This document shows, in pieces, positions 1 to 8,172 of a stretch of DNA of 64,000 nt (positions are counted from its first letter, which is position 1; every line of letters starts with the position of its first letter). The stretch spans positions 307,546 through 371,545 of the forward strand of contig NZ_JAMZAW010000004.1 in the NCBI RefSeq assembly GCF_024158745.1, given 5' to 3'. The notes beneath the pieces are model-generated. The model had not been told where the DNA came from. It saw only the letters and a program-made list of their open reading frames with translations, and ran no database searches. The translations under genes were made by a program, and so were the position numbers. This DNA is from Paenibacillus tyrphae. Lineage in GTDB: Bacteria; Bacillota; Bacilli; Paenibacillales; NBRC-103111.

Positions 1-1044
1 TTCCCAAGCCATTTCCTTGTTCTTGGACGATTTGGAGATCGAGACCGCCGATTCGGCAATGACTCCCTTGAGCTTCTTACCCGGGAAGGCCGGCATAATG
101 ACCGTGCCAACGTCGATTTTGGCCTCTTTGAAGCCGTCCAGCGGCCATACGCCGCTTTCCCACATGGCGATTTTGCCCGCCTTGAAGACGTCGTCTCCGG
201 ACTGCTGGTTTTTGCCGCCGACAATGACGGCCGTTTTATCCTTGACGAGGCCGCCGAACATTTGCAGCACTTCGGCCGTTTTATCCTTGACGAGGCCGCC
301 GAACATTTGCAGCACTTCGGCCGTTTCATTGCCGTTCATAAACCCTTCGATCGACTTGCCGTCCGGGCTGATGAAGCTGCCGCCGTTGCTCCAGATAAAG
401 CCCTGCAGGTCGTACGGATCGTTCTCGGCCCGGATGCCGAAGCCGTATTGCTTCTTGGCGGGGTTCGTCAGCTTTTTCGCCGTTTCCTTGAAGTTGTCCC
501 ACGTCCAGCCCGCTTTCGGATACGGCACGTTCGCTTCGTCGAACAGCTTCTTGTTATAGTACATGACACGGGTCGTAAACCCGGCCGGCATGCCGTATGT
601 TTTGCCGCCGATCTTCACGTAGTTGAACAGCCCGGGATAAAAATCGTCCGGCTTGAGGCCGGCATCAGCGGACATCATCGCATCTAGCGGTTCGAGGTTC
701 TGGGAGTAGGTCGGAAAATCCCACATGTACATCACGTCAGGCGCATTGTTCGCTCCGATCGAAGCGGCCAGCTTCTGGTCAAAGCCGTCCCCGTACGCCT
801 CCACCTGCACCTTGACGCCGGGGTGCTTCGCTTCGAATTGGCGTGCGATCGTCTCTTGAATTTTGAGCAGATCGCCCGTATCCCACGTGGCAAAACGCAG
901 CGTCACCTGCTTGCCCGATTCGGACGATGGCGTCCCCGCCCCCGCTGCGCTGTTTTGAGGCTCGCTTGCCGGTTTGCCGCACCCGGCGGCCAGCAAAGAA
1001 GCGGACAATATCGATGTCGTAACAAGAAGCATCCTTCGTTTCAT
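1..1044 (-). CDS. Sugar ABC transporter substrate-binding lipoprotein (3' end cut by window edge)
   Basis: This is the extracellular solute-binding component of a carbohydrate ABC importer (SBP family 1). The start ATG at 1042-1044 gives a signal peptide with lipobox LLAAGC, so Cys22 should be the lipidated residue, followed by a Ser/Ala/Gly-rich linker and then the typical start VTLRFATWD. About 348 residues are visible; the family usually runs 430-450, so the C-terminus lies beyond base 1. The mature part shows the family features APDVMYMWD and GMPAGFTTRVMYYNKKLF. It carries a perfect in-frame 15-residue duplication near residues 242-271 (listed separately). A cre-like promoter lies just upstream and the YesM/YesN pair behind it is the likely sensor. 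The ligand is probably an oligosaccharide but cannot be read from sequence. Confidence 0.93.
   Translation of the reverse strand, partial: MKRRMLLVTTSILSASLLAAGCGKPASEPQNSAAGAGTPSSESGKQVTLRFATWDTGDLLKIQETIARQFEAKHPGVKVQVEAYGDGFDQKLAASIGANNAPDVMYMWDFPTYSQNLEPLDAMMSADAGLKPDDFYPGLFNYVKIGGKTYGMPAGFTTRVMYYNKKLFDEANVPYPKAGWTWDNFKETAKKLTNPAKKQYGFGIRAENDPYDLQGFIWSNGGSFISPDGKSIEGFMNGNETAEVLQMFGGLVKDKTAEVLQMFGGLVKDKTAVIVGGKNQQSGDDVFKAGKIAMWESGVWPLDGFKEAKIDVGTVIMPAFPGKKLKGVIAESAVSISKSSKNKEMAWE
231..320 (-). repeat. Perfect 45-bp tandem duplication inside the binding-protein gene
   Basis: Bases 231-275 and 276-320 are identical. The unit length is a multiple of three, so the reading frame stays open and the protein repeats TAEVLQMFGGLVKDK twice. 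Zero divergence between the copies points to a very recent event or an assembly artefact. Confidence 0.9.
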
Positions 1045-1069
1045 TCGAATTCCCCCTGAACGTCTGTTA

Positions 1070-1117
1070 GTTAACCGCTTACATGTTTATTGTAACGGGA
1101 GTAAAACGCATACAAAA
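1070..1117 (-). promoter_or_regulatory. Promoter with cre-like operator for the binding-protein gene
   Basis: Read on the minus strand, TGTAAGCGGTTAAC at 1070-1083 matches 12 of 14 positions of the CcpA cre consensus TGWNANCGNTNWCA. It lies just downstream of a -10-like TACAAT at 1089-1094; the -35 is weak (TTTTGT at about 1112-1117). This layout fits catabolite repression by blocking near the start site. The assignment is by consensus only. Confidence 0.5.
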
Positions 1118-1208
1118 CGGAGGGATGTTCGGAAAATCGTGCATCATCGGCTGTATGAACGGCCTCTGTCGGGCAAAGGTGTCATTTCGTTCGATGATCG
1201 CCGTGTTT

Positions 1209-2399
1209 TTAGATGGCGCTCCTTTCCTCGCGCCGCTCGCTCCGGTATTGGCTCGGCGTCTTGCCAGTGCAGCGTTTGAACCATTTGCTGAAATATTTCG
1301 CGTCGGGCATGCCGATTTTATCCGCGATGTCCTGAACGGTGATCCCTTGGGCCCCCAGCAGCTCGCAGGCGATTTTCAGCTTCGCCCGGTACGTGAACGA
1401 GACGAAGCTTTCGCCGACCGTCTTCTTGAACAGCGTGCTGAAATGGCTGCGGCTCAGCCCTACCTCATGCGCCACCTCGGAGACGGACAATTGGGTATCC
1501 GTATGCCGGACGATCAGCTGCACCGCTTCCGCAATCGGAGCGGGCCACTGCCCGACGCTGATGCGGTACCGTTTCTCCAGCTCCATCTGCCCGCGGGCTT
1601 TGCGCACGGCGTCAATCCATTCCTCACGCCCAGCCAGCGGCGCTAGCCGTGACCAGTGCAGCTCCGGCTGCTCGGCCTTCCGCTCGCTCAGACGGCTGTC
1701 CCATTCACGCTGCCCGGCTTCGGGTACAAACAGCAGCAGGTGCCCTTCCCCGAAGGGCAGCACCTCGCAGGGCTCGCCCGACGCGCAGCCGCGCAGCTCA
1801 TGCTCCAGCGTCCCACCGCCGCATTTCCCGGGGGCGGAGATCAGATAAAGCGCGGTCGGCGCATTCATCCAGCTCCAAGCCCCTTGAAGCAGTCGATCCA
1901 GCTCGGCCGGAAACCGGTCGCCGACGCCGTACAGCCATTCGAGCAGCAGCCCGGAGATCGCGGGGGCGGCAAGCTCGGCCGCAGCGTGCCGTGGAGCCTC
2001 GGCGCCGTTCGTGCCGAGCTCCTGACGGAAGGCGGCTAGAAATTCCTCCAGCTCCTCGTCGTTGAACGACGTTTTCAGCAAATAGCCGGAAGCACCCAGC
2101 TTGATCCCCTGCTGCGCATATTCGAAGTCGCGGTGGCAGCTAAGCAGCAATATTTTGGTCCGGGGCTCGCATGCCTTCACCTTGCGGGCGAGCTCGATTC
2201 CGTCCATTTCGGGCATCACGATGTCGGTGATGACCACATCCGGCCGGTGCTCCAGAAACGCTTCCCAGCCCCGGCTGCCGTTGGGCACGTCCGCTACGAC
2301 GGTCATCCCGTACTTGTCCCACGGCACCGTCGAAATCAGTCCCCGGCGGATGATCACCTCGTCGTCGGCAATCAGCACTTTAATCGGTTTGGCATTCAT
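1209..2399 (-). CDS. YesN-type response regulator, AraC output domain
   Basis: This 396-residue protein has an N-terminal receiver domain (residues 1-125) with phospho-acceptor Asp59 in VVITDIVMPEMDG and acidic residues in IADDE. The C-terminal AraC helix-turn-helix pair (about 290-390) contains the signatures VGLSRSHFSTLFKK and GMPDAKYFSKWFK. The divergent middle segment is usual for this family. The start ATG overlaps the kinase stop by four bases (ATGA), so the two are translationally coupled; GGAGGGG supplies the ribosome binding site. It probably activates the adjacent sugar-binding protein operon. Confidence 0.93.
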   Translation of the reverse strand: MNAKPIKVLIADDEVIIRRGLISTVPWDKYGMTVVADVPNGSRGWEAFLEHRPDVVITDIVMPEMDGIELARKVKACEPRTKILLLSCHRDFEYAQQGIKLGASGYLLKTSFNDEELEEFLAAFRQELGTNGAEAPRHAAAELAAPAISGLLLEWLYGVGDRFPAELDRLLQGAWSWMNAPTALYLISAPGKCGGGTLEHELRGCASGEPCEVLPFGEGHLLLFVPEAGQREWDSRLSERKAEQPELHWSRLAPLAGREEWIDAVRKARGQMELEKRYRISVGQWPAPIAEAVQLIVRHTDTQLSVSEVAHEVGLSRSHFSTLFKKTVGESFVSFTYRAKLKIACELLGAQGITVQDIADKIGMPDAKYFSKWFKRCTGKTPSQYRSERREERSAI

Positions 2400-4105
2400 G
2401 CGATCCCCTCCTTGGCTTTGATCGGCAATCGGATAACGATGCGGGTCCCCGCTCCCGGCGCGGATTGAACGGTGAGCCCGTAAGCTTCGCCGAAATGCAG
2501 CTTGATGCGCTCCTCCACATTGCGCAGGCCGATGCTCCGGCGTTTTCGAACGCCGTCCGGGTGCGGTTGAAGCAGCTGCTGGCGCGTGCGCTCGCTCATG
2601 CCTTTTCCATCGTCGATCACGGAGACGAACGCGTCCGTGCCGTCCGCTTCGATGCGCAGCACGATCGTCCCCTCCCCGTCCTCGAATGCGTGAAAAAACA
2701 CGTTCTCCACCAGCGGCTGCAGCGTCATCCGCGGAATGTCCACGGCAGACAGATCGACTCCGGCGGCTTCGATCCGGTAGGCGAACACGCTGCCGTACCG
2801 CAGCTCCTGCAAATTCAAATAATGATCGATCACCTCAAGCTCCCGCTCCAGCGTGACGACCTCCCGGTCGACATTCAGGTTGCCGTCCAGCACGTTGGTT
2901 AAATGATAAATCATTTTGTTCACATCGGCGGCTCCTGCCAATCTGGCCTTCCATTGAATGGAAGCAAGCGTGTTGATGAGCAAATGCGGGTTGATCTGAT
3001 GATGCAGCGCGCGGAGCTCGGCTTCTTTTTTCTGGCGTTCGACCTGTTTCATCTCATGAAACAATGTCTGAAGCTGCCCTACCATCCGGTTGAAGCTGTG
3101 GCCGAGCAGCCCCAGCTCGTCTTCGGTCTCCACGTCAATCCGCGTATCGAGCTTCCCGAGGCTGACGCGGCGGATCGACTCTTTCATTTTCTTGACCCGC
3201 TTGAGCAGCGGGGCCGAGCACATATAGGCCAGCACGAACGCCAGCGCAATCGACAGGCTGACCGCAGAGAACGTAAAGGTGCGGATCAGCAGCGACGGCT
3301 TATAAAATTGCTCGTACGGCGTCCGTACCTCAATCGTCCAGTCCGTCTCGTCCGAATGCTTCGTCCAGACGACATCGTCATCCCTTTTCACTAACGAGCC
3401 CTGTGTCTGGTAAACCGTTTTGCCGCCGCCGGTGATCGTCAACTGCGAGCCGGTGTCCTGCTCAAATTCGCGAAACAACCGCAACAGCTTGTCAGCGTTC
3501 GTCTCGATCAAAATGCTGCTGTTTTCCAGCACTCCCACCTGATTGCGAATGCGGAACAGCAGGCCGATCACTTTTTCCCCGGGAACGCGGGCGGTGTCGT
3601 TGTAATGGTTCGGCTCGTACAGGTCGAAGCGGTAACCGTCGGCGTCGTTCCGGTACCAAGGCTCCGCCTTGAGCAGATCGAAGCGGATGATCCGTTCGCC
3701 GTAATAGTAGCCCGACTTCGTAATCAGGAAAATGCCTTTCATATCCAACGACTTATGGGCTTTCAAATACTGCTCGAGCTGCTGCTCCTCCTGAAAGCCC
3801 TTGTACGTCGTCGGCACCTCTTCGTGCAGCACCGTAAACTTCGGGTCGAGCAAGTACGACAAAATGTCGCTGACCGTATACTTCATTTGCCCCAAGGTGG
3901 AATCGATCTGAAATTGCAGCTGCGAGGCGGAGTTTTCCCCGTAGCGGCCGAATTGCTCGTTGATCGTTCCCGACGATTTGTGATACAGCACGTACCCGAG
4001 TGTCAGCAGCGGAATCACCGCGGCAAGCGCAATAAGCAGCACCAGTTTGGTCTGCAGGGTGCTTCGGATACCCCGAGGCAGCTTGAATCCGTTTCTAGGC
4101 ATCAT
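2396..4105 (-). CDS. YesM-type sensor histidine kinase
   Basis: This membrane kinase phosphorylates the coupled response regulator. It has an N-terminal transmembrane helix (LVLLIALAAVIPLLTLGYVL), a long extracytoplasmic sensor region, a second membrane helix near residue 280, a HAMP segment, the phospho-acceptor motif LHHQINPHLLINTL and a C-terminal ATPase domain with VENVFFHAF, DDGKGM and SIGLRNVEERI. The internal kinase motif is the His_kinase/YesM type rather than HisKA. The ATG at 4105 follows GGGGGATGTCC; an in-frame TTG at 4120 is less likely. The length of 569 residues is typical. Confidence 0.93.
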   Translation of the reverse strand: MMPRNGFKLPRGIRSTLQTKLVLLIALAAVIPLLTLGYVLYHKSSGTINEQFGRYGENSASQLQFQIDSTLGQMKYTVSDILSYLLDPKFTVLHEEVPTTYKGFQEEQQLEQYLKAHKSLDMKGIFLITKSGYYYGERIIRFDLLKAEPWYRNDADGYRFDLYEPNHYNDTARVPGEKVIGLLFRIRNQVGVLENSSILIETNADKLLRLFREFEQDTGSQLTITGGGKTVYQTQGSLVKRDDDVVWTKHSDETDWTIEVRTPYEQFYKPSLLIRTFTFSAVSLSIALAFVLAYMCSAPLLKRVKKMKESIRRVSLGKLDTRIDVETEDELGLLGHSFNRMVGQLQTLFHEMKQVERQKKEAELRALHHQINPHLLINTLASIQWKARLAGAADVNKMIYHLTNVLDGNLNVDREVVTLERELEVIDHYLNLQELRYGSVFAYRIEAAGVDLSAVDIPRMTLQPLVENVFFHAFEDGEGTIVLRIEADGTDAFVSVIDDGKGMSERTRQQLLQPHPDGVRKRRSIGLRNVEERIKLHFGEAYGLTVQSAPGAGTRIVIRLPIKAKEGIA

Positions 4106-4139
4106 GGACATCCCCCGCAAGCAGTTGTTTTTACGATCT

Positions 4140-4165
4140 CGTAAGCGCTTTCCTTGTTTATTATA
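4140..4165 (-). promoter_or_regulatory. Promoter with cre-like site for the yesM-type kinase
   Basis: The minus strand shows a consensus -10 TATAAT at 4160-4165 followed by GGAAAGCGCTTACG at 4140-4153, a 12/14 match to the cre consensus around the expected start site. No good -35 was found; TTGATG sits at an over-long spacing of 21. Confidence 0.5.
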
Positions 4166-4247
4166 TCACGCTCCGAAGACCGCCAGCATCAAGCGCAGGA
4201 CCTGTACCTGCCGGAAACTTTACCCTTTGCGGGAGCGTCTCGTGAAG

Positions 4248-4279
4248 CAAAAAGCCGGACTCCAAGGCGGATTCCGGCT
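4248..4279 (-). terminator. Intrinsic terminator after the glycosidase-gcvP operon
   Basis: On the minus strand a 7-bp stem, AGCCGGA paired with TCCGGCT, is followed by TTTTT. It lies 40 bases after the gcvPB-like stop codon and separates that operon from the kinase gene. Confidence 0.8.
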
Positions 4280-4318
4280 GCTGCTGACATTGTCGGGATC
4301 ACCCCGGCTTTATTTTGC

Positions 4319-5908
4319 TCAAGACTCGACACCGGCTTCGGCCGGGGCGGTCTTTTTGAGATAAGCCCGCCAGGTGATGCACCATTTCGCCGGGTCGTCG
4401 AAGCTCGATTCGTCGATCCGGTGCACGGTGCTGTTGTGCGGGGCGCTGCGGACGATGTCCGGCTGCTCGTAGGCTTCCTTGGCAATCTGCTCCAGGGCGC
4501 TTACGTATTCGTCCAAGTCTTCCTTGGAATACGACTCGGTCGGCTCCAGCGTGAACGGCTGCGGCACGATGTACGGATGGTGGCTGGTCCAGTAATGGAG
4601 CCCGAAGTCGCACATGCGGCGCTGCACGTCTTCCGTCGTGATGCCGGTTTCCCGGGTCAACTGCTCCCAGCTGTAGCGCACCTGTTCCAGCCTTCCGCCC
4701 TCCACATACGGAGCGCTGGCGCCCGGAATTTTCAAGATGCGGCTGTACAAATAGTTGTTGTTCAGGACCGCCACCTTCGCCGCGTCCAACAGCCCTTCCG
4801 GCCCCAGCGCACGAATCCATGCGTACGAGCGGAGCACCGTCTGGGCCACGCCTTGGAACATGCGGACTTTGCCGATGCTTTGGGCCGGCGAATGGTTCAG
4901 CGTGTAGCGGGTTCCGTCCGTTTCGACGAGCGGGCCAGGCAGAAACGGAACCAGCCGCTCCGTCACGCCGAGCGCTCCCGTCGCCGGGCCGCCGCACATA
5001 TGAGGCGCGGCGAACGTTTTGTGCAGGTTGAAAAAGCACATGTCGAAGCCCGCTTCCTTCGCCCGGGTGATGCCGAGCAGCCCGTTCGCGTTCGCTTGGT
5101 CGTAATAGCATATCCCGCCTGCGGCGTGCACGAGGTCAGTAAACTCGCGAATCCGCGGGTTGAAGATGCCCGTGTCCTCCGGATTGGCTACGACGAAGCC
5201 CGCTGTCCGCTCGGAGATTGCTCCCCGAAGTGCTTCCAGGTCCGGGAATCCGTCCTTGTCAGGGTACAGCGTAATGATTTTATACCCCTTCACGGCAGCG
5301 GTCGCCGCTTGCGACGGGTGGGAAAATATGGTGGTTATGATTTCATCCCGCTTGTTACCTTCGCCGTTCGCCTCGTGATAGGCCCGCACGATGGACGCCA
5401 TCGCGAACAGCGCCTGCGTCCCACTTCCCGGCTGGAACGTGAATCGGTCCATGCCCGAAATCTCGCGCATCGCGAGGTCCAAGCGGTGGTACACCTCCAG
5501 CATCCCCTGCACGGTCGACTCGTCCTGCAGCGGATGCAGCTCGGATATTTTCGGATTGCGGATCAGCATTTCGTTGACCCGCGGAATGTATTTCATCGTG
5601 CAGGTGCCCTGCCCGATCTCGACGTTGAAATCCGAGCCCAGCGTCTCTTGCGACAGGCGCAAGTAATGGCGCAGCACCCGGGCCTGCCCGATCTCCGGCA
5701 AAGCCGGAGCTTGACTGCGCAGCATGCCTTGGGGCACGCAAGCTTCCGCGTCTCCCACGACCGCTGCCACTTCCTCGCTGACGGACGGCGGGATAACGCC
5801 ACGCTCACCTGGCTGATGCAGCTCGAAAATGACGGGTTCGTCCCATTTGGCCTGATGAAATTGTCGAACGTTCCGGTTTCTAGGTATCCGTTTCATAGGT
5901 ATTCGCAT
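4319..5908 (-). CDS. gcvPB: Divergent glycine dehydrogenase (decarboxylating) subunit 2, GcvPB-like
   Basis: This PLP enzyme of 529 residues resembles the C-terminal subunit of the glycine cleavage P-protein. The PLP lysine is Lys297 in FFNLHKTF. Residues normally near-invariant in true GcvPB are changed: the HGTNPAS-type segment reads FSHPSQAAT (195-203) and the glycine-rich loop after the lysine reads PHMCGGPATG. It is the last gene of the operon GH63-SDR-gcvPA-gcvPB; no gcvT, gcvH or lipoamide dehydrogenase is present in the window. The ATG at 5908 sits unusually close to AAAGGAG, so the ATG at 5896 is an alternative start. It could be an ordinary second glycine decarboxylase or act on another amino acid. 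Confidence 0.85.
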   Translation of the reverse strand: MRIPMKRIPRNRNVRQFHQAKWDEPVIFELHQPGERGVIPPSVSEEVAAVVGDAEACVPQGMLRSQAPALPEIGQARVLRHYLRLSQETLGSDFNVEIGQGTCTMKYIPRVNEMLIRNPKISELHPLQDESTVQGMLEVYHRLDLAMREISGMDRFTFQPGSGTQALFAMASIVRAYHEANGEGNKRDEIITTIFSHPSQAATAAVKGYKIITLYPDKDGFPDLEALRGAISERTAGFVVANPEDTGIFNPRIREFTDLVHAAGGICYYDQANANGLLGITRAKEAGFDMCFFNLHKTFAAPHMCGGPATGALGVTERLVPFLPGPLVETDGTRYTLNHSPAQSIGKVRMFQGVAQTVLRSYAWIRALGPEGLLDAAKVAVLNNNYLYSRILKIPGASAPYVEGGRLEQVRYSWEQLTRETGITTEDVQRRMCDFGLHYWTSHHPYIVPQPFTLEPTESYSKEDLDEYVSALEQIAKEAYEQPDIVRSAPHNSTVHRIDESSFDDPAKWCITWRAYLKKTAPAEAGVES

Positions 5909-5929
5909 GGCTCCTTTCTGCCCTCAGGC

Positions 5930-7321
5930 TTACAGGACCGCCTTCAGAGCGGCCGCAAGCGCGTCGATATCTTCTTTCGTGTGGATTTCGGTGACACAGT
6001 AGAGTGCGCATTGGCCCCAGGCCGGAAATTCCTCCGACAAATCCTTGCCTCCGAAGATGCCGTGCTCCAGCAGCCGCTTGTTGATGTCGCTCACTGTACG
6101 TCCCGTCCCGTTGAAATCGACGACGAATTCTTTGAACGACGATGCCTGAAACCGGATCCGCACCCCTTCCAGCTCCGCCAGCCTGCCCGCTGCATAGCGT
6201 GCCTGCCGGATAATCGTTTCGCCGACCTCGCGCATGCCGTGAGGCCCCATTAAAGCCAGGTAGACGCCTGCCGTGATTCCCCACAGCGCGGTTTGGGTCC
6301 CGACCGATTCCTTTCCCTTCTCCCGCTTGGCAAAAGAAGTCCGCTCATAAGCGACGTCCCCGAAGCCGTACTCGCCTTCGACCGCCGTCGGAGCAATGCC
6401 GAACAAGCGGGACGGATATTCCATGACGAATTGCTCCTCGTCGCGCGTGGCGATAAAGCCCGCTTGACCGCCGCCGTACTGCATGCGGATTCCGAGAGGC
6501 TGCAGGTCGCCGCAGACGATATCCGCGCCGTACCGGGACGGCGGCTCAAGCATTCCGAGCGAGATCGGATCGACGCCGACGACGAAAAGCGCGCCCGCCG
6601 CATGCGCGAACTCGGCGATTTCGCGGCCTTGCGTCTCGATATGTCCGATGTAGGACGGATTCTCAATATATACGGCGGCCGTGTCGGCCGACAGCTTCGC
6701 CTTCAGGTCGGCCATATCGAGGAGTCCGGTGTCCGACGCGTAATCGACGAGCACGCAGTCCATCTGCGGCGATAAATAATTGCGGATGACCCGCAGCCGC
6801 TCGGGATGCATCGTCGCCGGAAGCAGCGCCGTACGGCGACCGGTGATGCGGCCTGCCATCCGCAGCGCAGTGGAAGCCGCCTGCGCCCAGTCGAACGTCG
6901 GCACGTTCACGACGTCCATGTCGACGAGCTCCGCCAGCAGGCTCTGGTACTCGAACAGCGCCTGGAAGCGACCATGGTCCTCGTAAGGCTCGCCCGCATA
7001 CGCGGTGACGAACTCCGAGCGCTGGTTGATTTCATCGCAAACGGCCGGCACGAAGTGCTGCCAGCAGCCCGCTCCGAGAAAGCTGATCGTTTCCTTCGCG
7101 CTCCGGTTGCGCTCCAGCAGCCGATCGACATGACGCTGCAGCTCGTATTCGGACAGCGCCGGCTCCACCTTCAGCGGGCCCGTCAGACGAAGCTCCTTCG
7201 GCACCATGCGGTACAGCTCGTCAATATCGGAGACGCCGATTTCGTCAAGCATCGCCCGCTGAACATCGGGCACGGTGTTGGGGATATACGGATGAGACGT
7301 TGTTTTTTTAAGCGTGGCCAT
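5930..7321 (-). CDS. gcvPA: Divergent glycine dehydrogenase subunit 1, GcvPA-like
   Basis: This 463-residue partner of the GcvPB-like protein should form an alpha2beta2-type PLP decarboxylase. Family signatures kept are ISFLGAG, RSEFVTAY and MDVVNVPTFD, but the usual TPYQPE-S-QG loop reads AGEPYEDHGR and the SMYDGATA-type segment reads PTFDWAQAAS. The start at 7321 (MATLKK) has GGAGGAG about 10 bases upstream; a longer reading from 7393 would overlap the dehydrogenase and is rejected. The gap of 21 bases to gcvPB indicates cotranscription. Like its partner it departs from the glycine-specific consensus, so its substrate is open. Confidence 0.85.
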   Translation of the reverse strand: MATLKKTTSHPYIPNTVPDVQRAMLDEIGVSDIDELYRMVPKELRLTGPLKVEPALSEYELQRHVDRLLERNRSAKETISFLGAGCWQHFVPAVCDEINQRSEFVTAYAGEPYEDHGRFQALFEYQSLLAELVDMDVVNVPTFDWAQAASTALRMAGRITGRRTALLPATMHPERLRVIRNYLSPQMDCVLVDYASDTGLLDMADLKAKLSADTAAVYIENPSYIGHIETQGREIAEFAHAAGALFVVGVDPISLGMLEPPSRYGADIVCGDLQPLGIRMQYGGGQAGFIATRDEEQFVMEYPSRLFGIAPTAVEGEYGFGDVAYERTSFAKREKGKESVGTQTALWGITAGVYLALMGPHGMREVGETIIRQARYAAGRLAELEGVRIRFQASSFKEFVVDFNGTGRTVSDINKRLLEHGIFGGKDLSEEFPAWGQCALYCVTEIHTKEDIDALAAALKAVL

Positions 7322-7344
7322 GCGTCGCAACTCCTCCTTTTTCG

Positions 7345-8121
7345 TTATGCCAGTCCTCCGCCGTCGACGACAAGCACCGAGCCGGTTACCCACGACGACA
7401 TATCGCTCGCGAGAAACAGCACGGCGTTAGCAATGTCGTCAGGCGTGCCGATGCGCTTCAGCGGTCGTTCTAGCGCCGATGCCTGCACGAACGACTGCTC
7501 TTCCCGTTGGAGCTGCTTCGCTTCGTCCCGCAGCAGCGGCGTATCCGTATCTCCGGGACAGACGCAGTTGACCCGGATCTGCTGTCCGCCATGGTCGATC
7601 GCCATCGCCTTCGTCAGATTGACGATGCCCGCCTTGGCGGCGCAGTAGGCGGCCGCCCGGTCGCCGCCCTTCAATCCCCAGCCGGACCCGGTGTTGATGA
7701 TGCTGCCTCCGCCGCCTTCGGCCATGAGCGGAACTGCGTATTTCGAGAGCAAAAAAGCGCCCTTGAGCGAAATATCCACTACCGCATCCCATTCTTCCTC
7801 CGCCATTTCAACGACGGTGCGCCGCCGGATCACCCCGGCGTTATTGAACAAAATATCCAACCGGCCGTATTCCCGGCGTATCGTTTCCACCGCCGCTTCG
7901 CAATCGGCCGCAGAGGTTACGTTGCAGCCGATGAACCGGGCTGCGAGCCCTTCGCTCCGAAGCTCGTCTGCGGCCTGGCTGCCGGCCATCTCGTTCACGT
8001 CGAGGATGACGACGGACGCCCCGTGCCGGGCCAGTTTCCGCACCGTGGCGAGTCCGATCCCCGAAGCGCCTCCGGTTACCGCAGCGACTTTTCCATCCAA
8101 TGCCAGCAATTGTTCTGTCAT
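7345..8121 (-). CDS. Short-chain dehydrogenase/reductase (SDR)
   Basis: This is a classical NAD(P)-dependent SDR of about 258 residues. The Rossmann motif TGGASGIG is at 18-25, NNAG near 95, catalytic Ser near 148, and the active-site pair is in YCAAK. The acidic residue in ILDVNE after beta-2 favours NAD over NADP. Of two nearby ATGs, 8121 has the better spacing from AAGGGAG; 8127 is the alternative. It lies 45 bases after the glycosidase gene and 23 before gcvPA, so it probably oxidises a sugar or hydroxy-acid intermediate of the same pathway. Confidence 0.92.
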   Translation of the reverse strand: MTEQLLALDGKVAAVTGGASGIGLATVRKLARHGASVVILDVNEMAGSQAADELRSEGLAARFIGCNVTSAADCEAAVETIRREYGRLDILFNNAGVIRRRTVVEMAEEEWDAVVDISLKGAFLLSKYAVPLMAEGGGGSIINTGSGWGLKGGDRAAAYCAAKAGIVNLTKAMAIDHGGQQIRVNCVCPGDTDTPLLRDEAKQLQREEQSFVQASALERPLKRIGTPDDIANAVLFLASDMSSWVTGSVLVVDGGGLA

Positions 8122-8172
8122 TTGCATCTCCCTTGTTCCCCCTTATCTTCGGACAAGCTCAGTGTAAGCGGC

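Noticed and set aside
4154..6253. Very long plus-strand open frame opposite the gcvPA/gcvPB genes
   Set aside because: It is antisense to clear PLP-enzyme genes, is Arg/Val-rich with no recognisable domain, and exists because high GC at third positions removes stops.
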